A stretch of 64,000 nt of DNA from Sinomonas atrocyanea. Its GTDB lineage: Bacteria; Actinomycetota; Actinomycetes; Actinomycetales; Micrococcaceae. Numbering within the stretch: position 1 is the first letter of the stretch; every line of letters begins with the position of its first letter. Below the pieces are notes generated by a model. It searched no databases, was not told the DNA's origin, and was given only the letters and a program-made list of their open reading frames with translations. The DNA is taken from NCBI RefSeq assembly GCF_030812675.1, contig NZ_JAUSTE010000009.1, forward strand, positions 62,001-126,000, written 5' to 3'. Below are positions 37,173 through 45,389 of this stretch, piece after piece. Made by a program: the position numbers and the translations under genes.

Positions 37173-37211
37173 GTACCCCTCTGGGTATCCGCTTCATACC
37201 CCGTCGGGTAT
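37173..37211. promoter_or_regulatory. Twin CsoR-family operators
   Basis: Two dyads of the same design, 6-4-6: GTACCC-CTCT-GGGTAT at 37173-37188 and the perfect ATACCC-CGTC-GGGTAT at 37196-37211, 23 bp apart centre to centre. This G/C-tract dyad with flanking AT is the known DUF156 operator form. They lie upstream of the minus-strand csoR-like gene; no plus-strand gene starts nearby. Confidence 0.8.
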
Positions 37212-37328
37212 CATGGATACGGGGCGATGCGGAAGCCGGCCCGGCGGAACAGGCGGCGGCCGCGCCGTCCCGGCTGACGGTTTCCATAGTTACTGTTGGG
37301 TAAATTGGCGGTACCGCGAGGCGCCGAG

Positions 37329-37358
37329 CCATGGTGGGAGCCCCCCTTCCCACCATGG
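37329..37358. terminator. Hairpin after the quinone-oxidoreductase gene
   Basis: Perfect 11-bp inverted repeat (CCATGGTGGGA ... TCCCACCATGG) with an 8-nt GC-rich loop, 36 bp past the stop of the minus-strand gene ending at 37394. No T-run. It could also insulate the csoR promoter. Confidence 0.5.
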
Positions 37359-37393
37359 CCCGGGGCCCCCACGGTCCCTCCGCGCGGCGCCCG

Positions 37394-38383
37394 TCAGCGT
37401 GCCACGACGATGCGCCCGCGGACCGCGCGGCCCTCCTGCAGCGCGTGGGCCTCGGCGGCGTCGTCGAGCCTCAGCGTGGCGGCGGTGCGGACTACCGGCC
37501 GGCCCCGGGCCATGAGCCGGTTGACCGCGCGCGCCGCGGCCGCGAGGTCGTCCACCGAGGCGTTGCTGATCGCGAAGCCGCGGACGCTGGCGTCGCGCGT
37601 GTAGAGCGCGCCCACCGGCAGCGGCGTCTGGGCCGCAAGCCCCGCCATGACCACGATGGTTCCCCCGGGCCGCAGGAGGGGCACCGCCGTGGGCAGGTCG
37701 TGGTGCTCGCTCGTGTCGAGCCAGACGTCGACCCCTTCCGGCGCGGCATCCCGGATCAGCGCGGGCAGCTCCGGATCCCGGTAGTCGAGGACCAGGGCCG
37801 CTCCGCACGAGGCCGCCCACTGGTGGTCCCTGCGTGCAGCGGTGGCGATGACACGTGCCCCCGCGGCCGCCGCCAGCTGGACTGCTGCGCTGCCCACGGC
37901 TCCGCCCGCGCCGCCCACGAGCACCGTGTCCCCGGCGGTGAGCTGGGCCCGGCGGAACAGCCCGAGGTACGCCGTGGCCGTCGGGTGGAGCGCCGCCGCG
38001 GCGTCTCCGGCATCGACGTCCGGGGGAAGGTGGTAGAGCCTCTCCGAGGCGACCACGGCGTACTCGGACCAGGCGCCCTGCCGGCCCGCGTGGCCGAGGC
38101 TGTTGGTCCACACCCGGTCGCCCAGGGCGAATCCCGGCGCGCCCGGGCCTGCTGTCGCGACGGTGCCCACGAGGTCCCGTCCGATCACGAACGGGAAGGC
38201 CAGCGGGGTCCGGTAGGCCCCCGACCGGACGAACGTGTCGACGTGGTTGACCGCACTCGCCTGGAACTGCACGACGACGTCGGTGGGCCCGGGGCGGGGC
38301 GTGGGGAGCTCGCCGACCTCGATCCGGTCCGTGCCCCCGGTCTCGCGGATGAACGCGGCGCGCATCGTCGCGGGCAGATCCAT
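37394..38383 (-). CDS. Quinone-oxidoreductase-like MDR protein (zinc-free)
   Basis: 329 aa. Medium-chain dehydrogenase/reductase: GroES-like N-domain (AVNHVDTFVRSGAYRTPLAF, VIGRDLVGTVATAGPG) and Rossmann domain with GGAGGAVGSAAVQLAAAAGA at about 150. The zinc-ligand Cys/His set of alcohol dehydrogenases is absent, as in quinone oxidoreductases. NADPH use is likely. ATG with AAAGGAC 6-8 bp upstream; longer in-frame starts overlap the divergent SDR gene. Divergent from that gene with only 40 bp between starts. Confidence 0.87.
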   Translation of the reverse strand: MDLPATMRAAFIRETGGTDRIEVGELPTPRPGPTDVVVQFQASAVNHVDTFVRSGAYRTPLAFPFVIGRDLVGTVATAGPGAPGFALGDRVWTNSLGHAGRQGAWSEYAVVASERLYHLPPDVDAGDAAAALHPTATAYLGLFRRAQLTAGDTVLVGGAGGAVGSAAVQLAAAAGARVIATAARRDHQWAASCGAALVLDYRDPELPALIRDAAPEGVDVWLDTSEHHDLPTAVPLLRPGGTIVVMAGLAAQTPLPVGALYTRDASVRGFAISNASVDDLAAAARAVNRLMARGRPVVRTAATLRLDDAAEAHALQEGRAVRGRIVVAR

Positions 38384-38423
38384 GGCGTGTCCTTTCGACG
38401 CTGCCTCAGGGTAGCGTGGCGGC

Positions 38424-39242
38424 ATGCAGGTTGCTCTCGTCACAGGCGCTTCGAGCGGGATCGGCGAGGCCACCGTGCGCGCCCTCCTCGGGGCGGGATA
38501 CACGGTCTACGCCGCGGCCCGGCGCGTGGAGCGCATGGAGGACCTCGCGCACGACGGCGCGCGCCTCCTCGCGCTCGACGTCACCGAGGACGCCTCGCTC
38601 ACCGACGCCGTCCGGAAGGTCCTCGGTGAGACGGGCCGCATCGATGTGCTCGTCAACAACGCCGGCTACGGCTCTTTCGGCGCCCTCGAGGAGGTCCCGC
38701 TCGAGGAGGCGCGGCGCCAGTTCGAGGTCAACGTCTTCGGCCTGGCCCGCCTGACCCAGCTGGTCCTGCCGGGCATGCGGGAACGCCGCTCGGGGACGAT
38801 CGTGAATGTCTCCTCGATGGGCGGACAGTTCTACGAGCCGCTCGGCTCGTGGTACCACGCGACCAAGTTCGCCGTGGAGGGCCTCTCCGACTCGCTGCGG
38901 ATCGAGCTGCGTCCCTTCGGTGTGCGCGTCGTGGTCATCCAGCCGGGCGCCATCCGGTCCGAGTGGAGTTCGATCGCCCGCGGCTCGCTCCTCGCCGTGT
39001 CGGGGAACGGCCCCTACGCCAAGGGGGCACGGCGGGTGGCCGGGGTCATGAAGGCGGCCTACCTGCCCGGGATGGCATCCCCTCCGGAGGCCGTGGCTGG
39101 GGCCATCCTCCAGGCCGTCGAGTCAGCCCGGCCCCATGCACGCTACCGCGTCGGTGCCGGGGCCCGGCCGCTCCTGGCGCTCCGCAAGGTCCTCCCCGAC
39201 CGGCTGTTCGACGGGATAGTCCGCGCGATCTACCGGCACTGA
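38424..39242 (+). CDS. SDR-family oxidoreductase
   Basis: 272 aa. Classical SDR: TGASSGIGEATVRAL at 7-21, LVNNAGYG, catalytic Ser in NVSSMGG and YHATK (Tyr and Lys intact). The C-terminus with SEWSSIARGS, RYRVGAGARPLLALRKVLPD and LFDGIVRAIYRH resembles SDRs acting on retinol-like or acyl substrates. The ATG lies 6 bp after TAGCGT (38412-38417), a leaderless layout, and there is no ribosome site. Confidence 0.9.
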   Translation: MQVALVTGASSGIGEATVRALLGAGYTVYAAARRVERMEDLAHDGARLLALDVTEDASLTDAVRKVLGETGRIDVLVNNAGYGSFGALEEVPLEEARRQFEVNVFGLARLTQLVLPGMRERRSGTIVNVSSMGGQFYEPLGSWYHATKFAVEGLSDSLRIELRPFGVRVVVIQPGAIRSEWSSIARGSLLAVSGNGPYAKGARRVAGVMKAAYLPGMASPPEAVAGAILQAVESARPHARYRVGAGARPLLALRKVLPDRLFDGIVRAIYRH

Positions 39243-39302
39243 GGCGTGCCCGGCGCGGGGGTGCCGCCTGTATTCGTTTTGAGGCATGTTACGGAGCACG
39301 AC

Positions 39303-39824
39303 ATGGAAGAGCTCGACGGACAGTACGCCGAGATCGAGGGACGCGGTCTCGTGACGTTCATCCGCTCCTACGAGGCCAGCGCCGGTCAGCTGTGGGCGGC
39401 CGTCGCCACGCCCGAGGGGCTTGGCGCATGGTTCCCCTCGCAGGTCGCCCTGGATCCCGGGGCCGGAACCGTGTCCTTCAGCGGCGACCCGCGAGCGGAG
39501 CCGAGCACCGGCAGGATCCTCGACTGGGAGCCGCCGACCCGGTGGGCGTTCAGCTGGGGCGGCGACCTCCTGGAGTTCGCCGTCGAGGGCACCGAGGCCG
39601 CGGCTGAGCTCACCCTGCGGAACTGGCTCGCCGATTCGACGGCTGCCGCGCGGAACGCCGCCGGCTGGCATCTCTGCCTCGGTGCACTGGAGAGGGCGCT
39701 CGGAGGGCCTCCCGGCGCGGGGCCGCGGGCCGGGTCTGGCCCGCTCGAGTGGCAGACGCTCTACGACGGCTATGTCGCCGCGGGGCTCCCGTGCGGCGCG
39801 CCCATTCCGGGCCAGACCCCGTAG
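39303..39824 (+). CDS. SRPBCC/AHSA1-domain protein
   Basis: 173 aa. Bet v 1-like fold: TFIRSYEASAGQLWAAVATP, GAWFPSQVALDPGAGTVSFS, PTRWAFSWGGDLLEF, ELTLRNWL and a C-terminal helix with GWHLCLGALERALGG. Function unknown. ATG at 39303 has GGAG about 7 bp upstream; an earlier in-frame start at 39246 lies at the end of the SDR gene and lacks support. Its 3' end is directly followed by repeat array 2. Confidence 0.83.
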   Translation: MEELDGQYAEIEGRGLVTFIRSYEASAGQLWAAVATPEGLGAWFPSQVALDPGAGTVSFSGDPRAEPSTGRILDWEPPTRWAFSWGGDLLEFAVEGTEAAAELTLRNWLADSTAAARNAAGWHLCLGALERALGGPPGAGPRAGSGPLEWQTLYDGYVAAGLPCGAPIPGQTP

Positions 39825-39834
39825 CTCCCCTCCC

Positions 39835-39911
39835 GTTTCGGGTACGCATCTCGTCGCCCCTCCGCCGTTTCGGGTACGCATCTCGCCGGGAAATCGGCGA
39901 CTCGGGTACGC
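39835..39911 (+). repeat. 32-bp-period tandem repeat, array 2
   Basis: Copies start at 39835, 39867 and 39899 (third truncated). They begin GTTTCGGGTACGCATCTCGT; 22 conserved bases alternate with 10-bp spacers of different sequence. Lies between two convergent genes, so it is unlikely to be a promoter array. Confidence 0.88.
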
Positions 39912-39933
39912 CCGGGAGGCGGCTGGCCTTCCG

Positions 39934-41280
39934 CTACCCGCCGGAGCCCTGCGGCGGTGCCTGGTGGGGCCGCTTCTCCTTGCCCTTGGCCTTCCCCGGC
40001 TGCGGGGCGGGTACGGTCGCGGCGCCCGGGGACGTCAGGGTCGGGTCGGTGGCGGCCGGCCCCACGGAGCCGCCGGGAGCAGGTGCGGCGGGTGAGGCCG
40101 GAGCGGGCTGCACCGGCGCCGACGGCAGCATGGCCGCCCGGAGGGCCAACGGCACGACGACCAGGAGCACCGCGATGATCCCGACGACGACCGCGGCCCT
40201 CTTCAGGGTCCGGCCCTGAGTCCGCGTCCGCCCGCCAGTCCTCGTGGTTGTGGGCTTCGCCGGGCGGGTGAACGGCGCGCCGCCCCGGGGGGCTGCGGAC
40301 GCACCCTGGCCGACGACCGGAGTCCGGGCGGTTGTGGGGCGCGTTTCTTCGGCGGGGAGCAGGCGCGTCGGTGAGGAGGGGGCGGCGTGAAGGAGGACCT
40401 CGGTGGCCCCACCCTGCACCGGGCCGGGCCCGGCGGCAGGAAGCTCACCGCGGAGGATGCCCAGGACCTCGGCTGCGGTGGGACGGTCTGCCGCTTCGCG
40501 GGCCGTCATGCGCGCCAGCAGGGGGCCCCACGGTTCGCCCAGTTCCTCGGGGATCTTGGGGGAGCGCAGAAGGCGGGCGACGGCGGCTTCCACGGCGCCG
40601 CCGGTGAATTCCATCGAGCCCTTGAGGCATTCGAGCAGCACCAGGCCGAGGGAGTAGATGTCCGAAGCCGGTCCGACCTTTTCGCCGCGCGCCTGCTCGG
40701 GGCTGAGGTAGTTGGCAGTGCCGATCGTCGTGTTGGTGACGGTGAGCCGCGAGGCGTCGGTGAGGCGGGCGATACCGAAGTCAGTCAGCTTCGCGGGCCG
40801 GCGCCGGCCCGGTCCCGGATCGGGGACCAGGATATTGGCAGGCTTGATGTCTCGGTGCACGATCCCCAGGGCATGGACGCAGGCCAGCGCTCCGGCGAGG
40901 TCGAGACCGAGCTGCCGGACGTCGTCGTGCGTGAGCGGACCGGAGGCGAGCCGCTTGCGGAGGTCGGTGCCGTGCACGAACTCCATGACGAGATAGGCCA
41001 CGTGGTGGGTGCCGTCGTCCTGCGCATCGGTGCCGGCGTCGTAGAGACGCACGAGGCTGGGGTGGTTGAGGCGGGCGAGGACCTGCATCTCGCTCCGCCG
41101 GCGCTCCTCCCGACGGGGGTCGGAGGCGTGGGCACGGAAGGTCTTCACGGCAACGTCGCGGCCCAGGACTTCGTCGCGGGCCCGGTGGACCGTGGCCATC
41201 GCACCGCTCCCGGCCAGCTCGAGGAGACGGTACCTGCCGCCGACGAGGACGGGGTCCGGCCCCGTGTCGCTCTCGGCCAC
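39934..41280 (-). CDS. Membrane-anchored Ser/Thr protein kinase
   Basis: 448 aa. Hanks-type kinase domain at about 14-270: Gly loop LAGSGAMATVHRA, Lys in DVAVKTF, catalytic HRDIKPANIL, DFGIARL, activation loop TVTNTTIGTANYLSPEQARG and DIYSLGLVLLE. A Pro/Thr-rich juxtamembrane region, one helix at about 370-392 (AAVVVGIIAVLLVVVPLAL) and a short Pro/Ala/Lys-rich outer tail follow. There are no PASTA repeats, so it is not PknB. GTG start at 41280 with AAGGAGGGG 6-8 bp upstream; a longer ATG start lacks this. No partner phosphatase nearby. Confidence 0.92.
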   Translation of the reverse strand: MAESDTGPDPVLVGGRYRLLELAGSGAMATVHRARDEVLGRDVAVKTFRAHASDPRREERRRSEMQVLARLNHPSLVRLYDAGTDAQDDGTHHVAYLVMEFVHGTDLRKRLASGPLTHDDVRQLGLDLAGALACVHALGIVHRDIKPANILVPDPGPGRRRPAKLTDFGIARLTDASRLTVTNTTIGTANYLSPEQARGEKVGPASDIYSLGLVLLECLKGSMEFTGGAVEAAVARLLRSPKIPEELGEPWGPLLARMTAREAADRPTAAEVLGILRGELPAAGPGPVQGGATEVLLHAAPSSPTRLLPAEETRPTTARTPVVGQGASAAPRGGAPFTRPAKPTTTRTGGRTRTQGRTLKRAAVVVGIIAVLLVVVPLALRAAMLPSAPVQPAPASPAAPAPGGSVGPAATDPTLTSPGAATVPAPQPGKAKGKEKRPHQAPPQGSGG

Positions 41281-41367
41281 GTTGTGCCCCTCCTTGCCCT
41301 GCCGTATCCGGTACATCAAGCCTAGTGGACTGGGCTGCTCGGGCGCCTCCTTCGCGGGGACGGCGGC

Positions 41368-41396
41368 GAGGGCGCCGACGTGGCATCGGCGCCCTC
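41368..41396. terminator. Hairpin between aldehyde dehydrogenase and kinase genes
   Basis: Perfect 11-bp inverted repeat (GAGGGCGCCGA ... TCGGCGCCCTC, 7-nt loop). On the minus strand it lies 61 bp past the aldehyde dehydrogenase stop and upstream of the kinase start. No T-run. Confidence 0.55.
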
Positions 41397-41456
41397 ACCT
41401 TCCGGAAATATGAAATCGAACCATACTTCTATCGATACATGCCGCGACAGGAATGC

Positions 41457-42878
41457 CTACCCGTGGATCACCTGGGGTTGGCCGAGGGCCTTGAGTCCCT
41501 CGGCGCCGAATTCGAGGCCGTAGCCGGACTGCTTGGCGCCGCCGAAGGGGGCCATGGGGTGGACGGTGCCGTGGGCGTTGATCCAGACGCTGCCGGCCTC
41601 GAGGCGCTGGGCGACCTGGCGGGCGGCGTGGGGGTCGGCGGACCAGACGGAGGCGCCGAGGCCGACCTCGAGGCCGTTGGCCATCTGGATGGCGTCCTCG
41701 ACGGTGGAGTACTTGATGATGGGCAGGGCGGGGCCGAACTGCTCCTCGGCCACGAGGGGGTTGTTGTTGTCGATGTCCGCGACGAGGGTGGTGGGGTAGA
41801 AGTAGCCGGGCCTGGTCTCGTCGGGGTCGCCGCCGAGCAGGACGCGGGCGCCGGAGGCCTTGGCGGCCTCGACCAGGCGGGCGACGATCTCGTACTGGGC
41901 CCTGTTCTGCAGCGGGCCCAGGACGTTCTGCTCGTCCAGTCCCACGCCCATGGGGACGTTCTTCGCGTACTCGGTGAGCGCGTCGCAGACCTGGTCGTAG
42001 ATGTCCTCGTGGACGTAGAGGCGCTTGAGGGCGGCGCAGGTCTGGCCGGTGTTGATGAACGCGCCCCAGAAGAGGCCTTCGGCGATCGGGGCAGGGTCGG
42101 CGTCGGGCAGGACAATGCCGGCGTCATTGCCGCCGAGCTCGAGGGTGAGCCGCTTCACGGTGTCAGCGCTGGAGCGGATGATGGCCTTGCCCGTGGCCGT
42201 GGAGCCGGTGAACATGACCTTGCCGATGGCGGGGTGCTCGGCGAGGGCCTCCCCGACCTCGCGGCCGCCGGCGACGACGGTGAGCAGGCCCTCGGGGACG
42301 GCAGCGTTGATGACCTTGACCAGGGCCAGGACGGACAAGGGGGTGTACTCGCTCGGCTTGACGATGACGGCGTTGCCCATGCGCAGCGCCGGGGCGATCT
42401 GCCAGACGGTGATCATCAGGGGCCAGTTCCAGGGGCCGATCGCCCCGACGAGGCCGATGGGCCGGTACTGGAGCACGGCGCGGGTGCTGCCGTCGTCGAC
42501 GACGGTCTCGGGCTCGAGCTCCGTGGCGGCGGCGGTGCGCAGCCAGGCGGCGCAGGCGCCGACCTCGAAGCGGGCGTTGGGGCCGTTGAGGGGCTTGCCC
42601 TGCTCGCGGGAGAGGATCCGGGCGAGCTCCTCGGCGTGGGCCTCGACCGCCTCTGCCGCAGCCACCAGCGCGGCGGAGCGGGCCTGGTGCCCGGCGGCGG
42701 CCCAGGTTGGCTGCGCCGCCTTCGCGGCCGAGATGGCGGCCTCGAGCTCGGCCAGCCCGTGCACCGGGGCGACGCCGACGAGCTCGCCCGTGGCCGGGTC
42801 GAACAGCTCGGTGCCGGGCGCGCCCGGTGCCGGAGCGATCGCTTCCAGCAGGGAATCCGTGGTCTGCAGGGTCTCCAT
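41457..42878 (-). CDS. Aldehyde dehydrogenase
   Basis: 473 aa, usual ALDH length. Oxidises aldehydes to acids with NAD(P). IGPWNWPLM and KPSEYTPLSVLALV form the cofactor pocket, MFTGSTATGKAI is the Rossmann stretch, and LELGGNDAGIVL holds the catalytic Glu. The nucleophile is Cys in FINTGQTCAALKRLYVHED. EEQFGPALPIIKY and FGGAKQSGYGLEFG are typical. Substrate unknown. ATG with GAGGAGGAC about 5-8 bp upstream. Confidence 0.93.
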   Translation of the reverse strand: METLQTTDSLLEAIAPAPGAPGTELFDPATGELVGVAPVHGLAELEAAISAAKAAQPTWAAAGHQARSAALVAAAEAVEAHAEELARILSREQGKPLNGPNARFEVGACAAWLRTAAATELEPETVVDDGSTRAVLQYRPIGLVGAIGPWNWPLMITVWQIAPALRMGNAVIVKPSEYTPLSVLALVKVINAAVPEGLLTVVAGGREVGEALAEHPAIGKVMFTGSTATGKAIIRSSADTVKRLTLELGGNDAGIVLPDADPAPIAEGLFWGAFINTGQTCAALKRLYVHEDIYDQVCDALTEYAKNVPMGVGLDEQNVLGPLQNRAQYEIVARLVEAAKASGARVLLGGDPDETRPGYFYPTTLVADIDNNNPLVAEEQFGPALPIIKYSTVEDAIQMANGLEVGLGASVWSADPHAARQVAQRLEAGSVWINAHGTVHPMAPFGGAKQSGYGLEFGAEGLKALGQPQVIHG

Positions 42879-43002
42879 CGAGTCCTCCTCGTCGAGTGCT
42901 GTGTCCTTCCCAGAGTGCGTTCGCGTCCCGGGCCGCGGCTTGGCTTGCCGTGATCGCCGCTTGTCCATCGGTGCACGCTTGGGCGGGCGGCGTGCAGGGC
43001 CT

Positions 43003-43078
43003 CGTACCCGGAACGCCGAATCGGCGACGAGATGCGTACCCGGAACCGGGAGTGGGCGACGAGATGCGTACCCGAAAC
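43003..43078 (-). repeat. 32-bp-period tandem repeat, array 3 (inverse orientation)
   Basis: Same unit as arrays 1 and 2 on the other strand; full copies at 43025-43046 and 43057-43078 and a partial ending at 43014, so the copy ends are 32 bp apart. On the plus strand the unit begins CGACGAGATGCGTACCCG. It lies just upstream of the SRPBCC gene at 43101; the rest of the 222-bp gap (42879-43002) shows nothing clear. Confidence 0.88.
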
Positions 43079-43100
43079 GGGGGAGGGGTAGCGTGGGCGC

Positions 43101-43523
43101 GTGTCCGAGTTCCGCCACCTGAGCGTCCCCATCGGCCTGTCCCCGCGCGTCGTGTCCGCGTTCGCGGGCGACCCCGCCAACCTCCCCCGCTGGGCGGCGG
43201 GACTGGCCGCCGGAATCGGCGAGGAGCGCGGGCGGTGGCTCGCCGATTCGCCCCTGGGCGCGGTCGAGGTGCGCTTCGTCGGCGACACCTCGGCCGGGAT
43301 CCTCGACCACGAGGTCCTGTTCCCGGACGGCACCACCGTGCTGAACCAGTTCCGCATCCTGGCCGACGGGCCGCACAGCCTCGCTGTCTTCCACCTCCGC
43401 CGCGAGGAGGGCACGACCGACGAGGCGTTCGAGTCCGATGCGGCCGCCGTCCAGGCCGACCTCGACGCCCTGCGCCGGCTGCTGGAGGACGGCGCGTGTG
43501 TTCCCCCGGGCGGCAGCGGGTAG
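43101..43523 (+). CDS. SRPBCC-domain protein (polyketide cyclase-like)
   Basis: 140 aa. Small Bet v 1-like fold: IGLSPRVVSAFAGDPANLPR, WAAGLAAGIGEERG, VRFVGDTSAGILDHEV and a C-terminal helix DAAAVQADLDALRRLLED. Function unknown. GTG start 6 bp after TAGCGT (43089-43094), a leaderless layout. It is followed after 39 bp by the lactonase gene on the same strand. Confidence 0.82.
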   Translation: MSEFRHLSVPIGLSPRVVSAFAGDPANLPRWAAGLAAGIGEERGRWLADSPLGAVEVRFVGDTSAGILDHEVLFPDGTTVLNQFRILADGPHSLAVFHLRREEGTTDEAFESDAAAVQADLDALRRLLEDGACVPPGGSG

Positions 43524-43562
43524 CAGCGGGAGGACAGCATCCGACCACGGAAAGGGCCGACC

Positions 43563-44600
43563 GTGACCCAGCAGACCTCCCTCGTTGCCGTCGCGTGCGC
43601 CGACGCCGGCGCCGTGGACCTCCTCACCCTCGATGCGCAGACCGGGCAGCTCGAGCCGTCGCGGCGAATCGGCGGCCTCGACGGCGCCGCGGCCCTCGCC
43701 TTCGGGCCTGACGGCATGCTCTACGCCGGGTGCAACGGGGACCGGCCGCGCGCCGTCGTCCTCGACTCCGACGGCAGGATCGGGGAGGAGCGCCCCCTTC
43801 CCGCGTCGACCTGCTTCATCGCGGCAGCCCCGGACGGCCGCGGGCTGTTCAGCGCCTCGTACGGCGAGGGCCGCCTGGACCTCGTCCCCCTTCCAGGAGC
43901 CGCGGACGACGCCGGCCACCTCACCTACGCGACCGGGCGCAACACGCACTGCGCTGCCGTCAGCCCCGACGGGCGCTTCCTCTACGCGACGTCCCTCGGG
44001 GACGACAGGGTGAGCTGGTTTCCGATGGACGCGGACGGCTCGGGCCCGGGCACGCGCGAGCCCAGCGGGCATGTCGCGGCGGAGCCCGGGTCCGGTCCCC
44101 GGTACCTGCGGCTCAACCGGGCGGGGGATCGGGCGTACGTGGTGCACGAGCTCTCCGGGGACGTCGCCGTGTATGCCAGGGAGGCCGGGAGCGGCCGGCT
44201 CGAGCTCCTCCAGCGGGCCTCCGCCGTGGCCGGGCTGGGCCTGGGGCCGGGAGTCGTCCGCTCGGCGACCACGCCGGACCCGGGACCCGGCGTGGTCTGG
44301 GCCGCGGACCTCAGGATCACCCCGGACGAGCGCTTCCTCTACACGACCGAGCGGTCATCGGGGACCCTGGCGTGCTTCGCGCTCCGGGAGGGCCTGCTCG
44401 AGTTCCTCAGCCGGATCGAGACCGAGCAGGTGCCCGGGAGCGCGGCGATCGATCCGGCGGGGCAGTTCCTCCTCGTGTCTGGCGAGGCCTCGCACGCCGT
44501 GACGAGCTACCTGATCAACGAGGACGGCTCGCTTTCTCCGGTCTCGAGGGCCCGGACGAGCGCCGGCCCGGTCGCCCTCGACTGCGGCCCGGCCGCCTGA
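43563..44600 (+). CDS. Lactonase-family seven-bladed beta-propeller protein
   Basis: 345 aa. Repeated blade motifs typical of the Pgl/YbhE lactonase family: SPDGRFLYATSLGDDRVSWF, RNTHCAAVSPDG, TPDERFLYTTERSSGTLACF, DPAGQFLLVSGEASHAVTSY and LINEDGSLSPV. YbhE hydrolyses 6-phosphogluconolactone; many relatives have unknown substrates. It could serve gnd's pathway, though it is far away. GTG start with AAAGG about 6 bp upstream. Confidence 0.87.
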   Translation: MTQQTSLVAVACADAGAVDLLTLDAQTGQLEPSRRIGGLDGAAALAFGPDGMLYAGCNGDRPRAVVLDSDGRIGEERPLPASTCFIAAAPDGRGLFSASYGEGRLDLVPLPGAADDAGHLTYATGRNTHCAAVSPDGRFLYATSLGDDRVSWFPMDADGSGPGTREPSGHVAAEPGSGPRYLRLNRAGDRAYVVHELSGDVAVYAREAGSGRLELLQRASAVAGLGLGPGVVRSATTPDPGPGVVWAADLRITPDERFLYTTERSSGTLACFALREGLLEFLSRIETEQVPGSAAIDPAGQFLLVSGEASHAVTSYLINEDGSLSPVSRARTSAGPVALDCGPAA

Positions 44601-44714
44601 GCGCTCGGGCCGCGCCGCCCGGCGGCCACCGTGGCGGCGAGGCCCTGGCCCCATCCCCGAGGAGAAGGGCGAGGAGGGCAAACGCCGGCCCGAGCGGTGC
44701 AGTTCCTGGCGGCG

Positions 44715-45344
44715 TCAGCCCCCGAAGGCGAGCAGCGCGGCGAGGGCGAGCATGAGCGCCGCGACGCACCCGTCCAGCACCCGCCACGCCGCGGGCCGGG
44801 CGAAGAACCCGCTCAGCGCCCGCGCCCCGTAGCCGATGAGCGGGAACCACAGGGCGCTCGCGGAGGCGGCTCCGGACCCGAACGCCCAGCGTCCCGCACC
44901 CTGCGCATTGGCGAGCGAGCCGAGGAGCACGAGGGTGTCGAGGTAGACGTGCGGGTTGAGCCAGGTCAGCGCGAGGACCGTCGTGAGCGTGGCCCCGAGG
45001 CCCGCCGGACCGGCCCCTCGGGCGGCGTGGAGAGTGCCGGGATGGAGCGCGCGCTTGGCGGCGAAGAACCCGTAGGCCACGAGGAAGGCCGCCCCGATCC
45101 AGCGGATCGCCTGCAGGAGGAGGGGCGCGCCCTGGACGGCCGCGCCGATCCCGGCCACTCCGGCGAAGATCAGCACCGCGTCGCTCAGGGCGCACAGCAC
45201 CACCACGGGGAGCACCCACTCGCGCTTGATCCCCTGCCGGAGCACGAACGCGTTCTGCGCGCCGATCACCACGATCAGGCCGAGGCTGGCGCCGAATCCG
45301 GCGAGGTAGGAGAGGAACACCCTTCGACGGTACGGGCGCCCCAT
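44715..45344 (-). CDS. lysE: LysE/ArgO-family amino acid exporter
   Basis: 209 aa with six hydrophobic helices. The family signature is GASLGLIVVIGAQNAFVLRQ near the N-terminus, and TWLNPHVYLDTLVLLGS carries the conserved NP. Exports lysine/arginine in relatives. ATG at 45344 has no ribosome site; a GTG at 45320 is the alternative and would remove the basic stretch MGRPYRRR. It is divergent from a LysG/ArgP-type regulator with a 45-bp gap, the classical lysE-lysG arrangement. Confidence 0.88.
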   Translation of the reverse strand: MGRPYRRRVFLSYLAGFGASLGLIVVIGAQNAFVLRQGIKREWVLPVVVLCALSDAVLIFAGVAGIGAAVQGAPLLLQAIRWIGAAFLVAYGFFAAKRALHPGTLHAARGAGPAGLGATLTTVLALTWLNPHVYLDTLVLLGSLANAQGAGRWAFGSGAASASALWFPLIGYGARALSGFFARPAAWRVLDGCVAALMLALAALLAFGG

Positions 45345-45389
45345 ATGAAGATCAACTAACCGTATCTACAGAGGCATTAGGATCTCTTC

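Noticed and set aside
37123-37356. 77-residue minus-strand frame across the CsoR operators
   Set aside because: No ribosome site, overlaps the operators and a hairpin, and has no recognisable domain.
27445-43078. CRISPR array reading of the 32-bp-period repeats
   Set aside because: Spacers are only 10 bp, each locus has three copies, the last is truncated, and no cas gene is present.
41457-44147. 896-residue frame ending in the aldehyde dehydrogenase
   Set aside because: Its first 420 residues are antisense to the lactonase and SRPBCC genes and cross repeat array 3; the ALDH has its own ribosome site and ATG at 42878.
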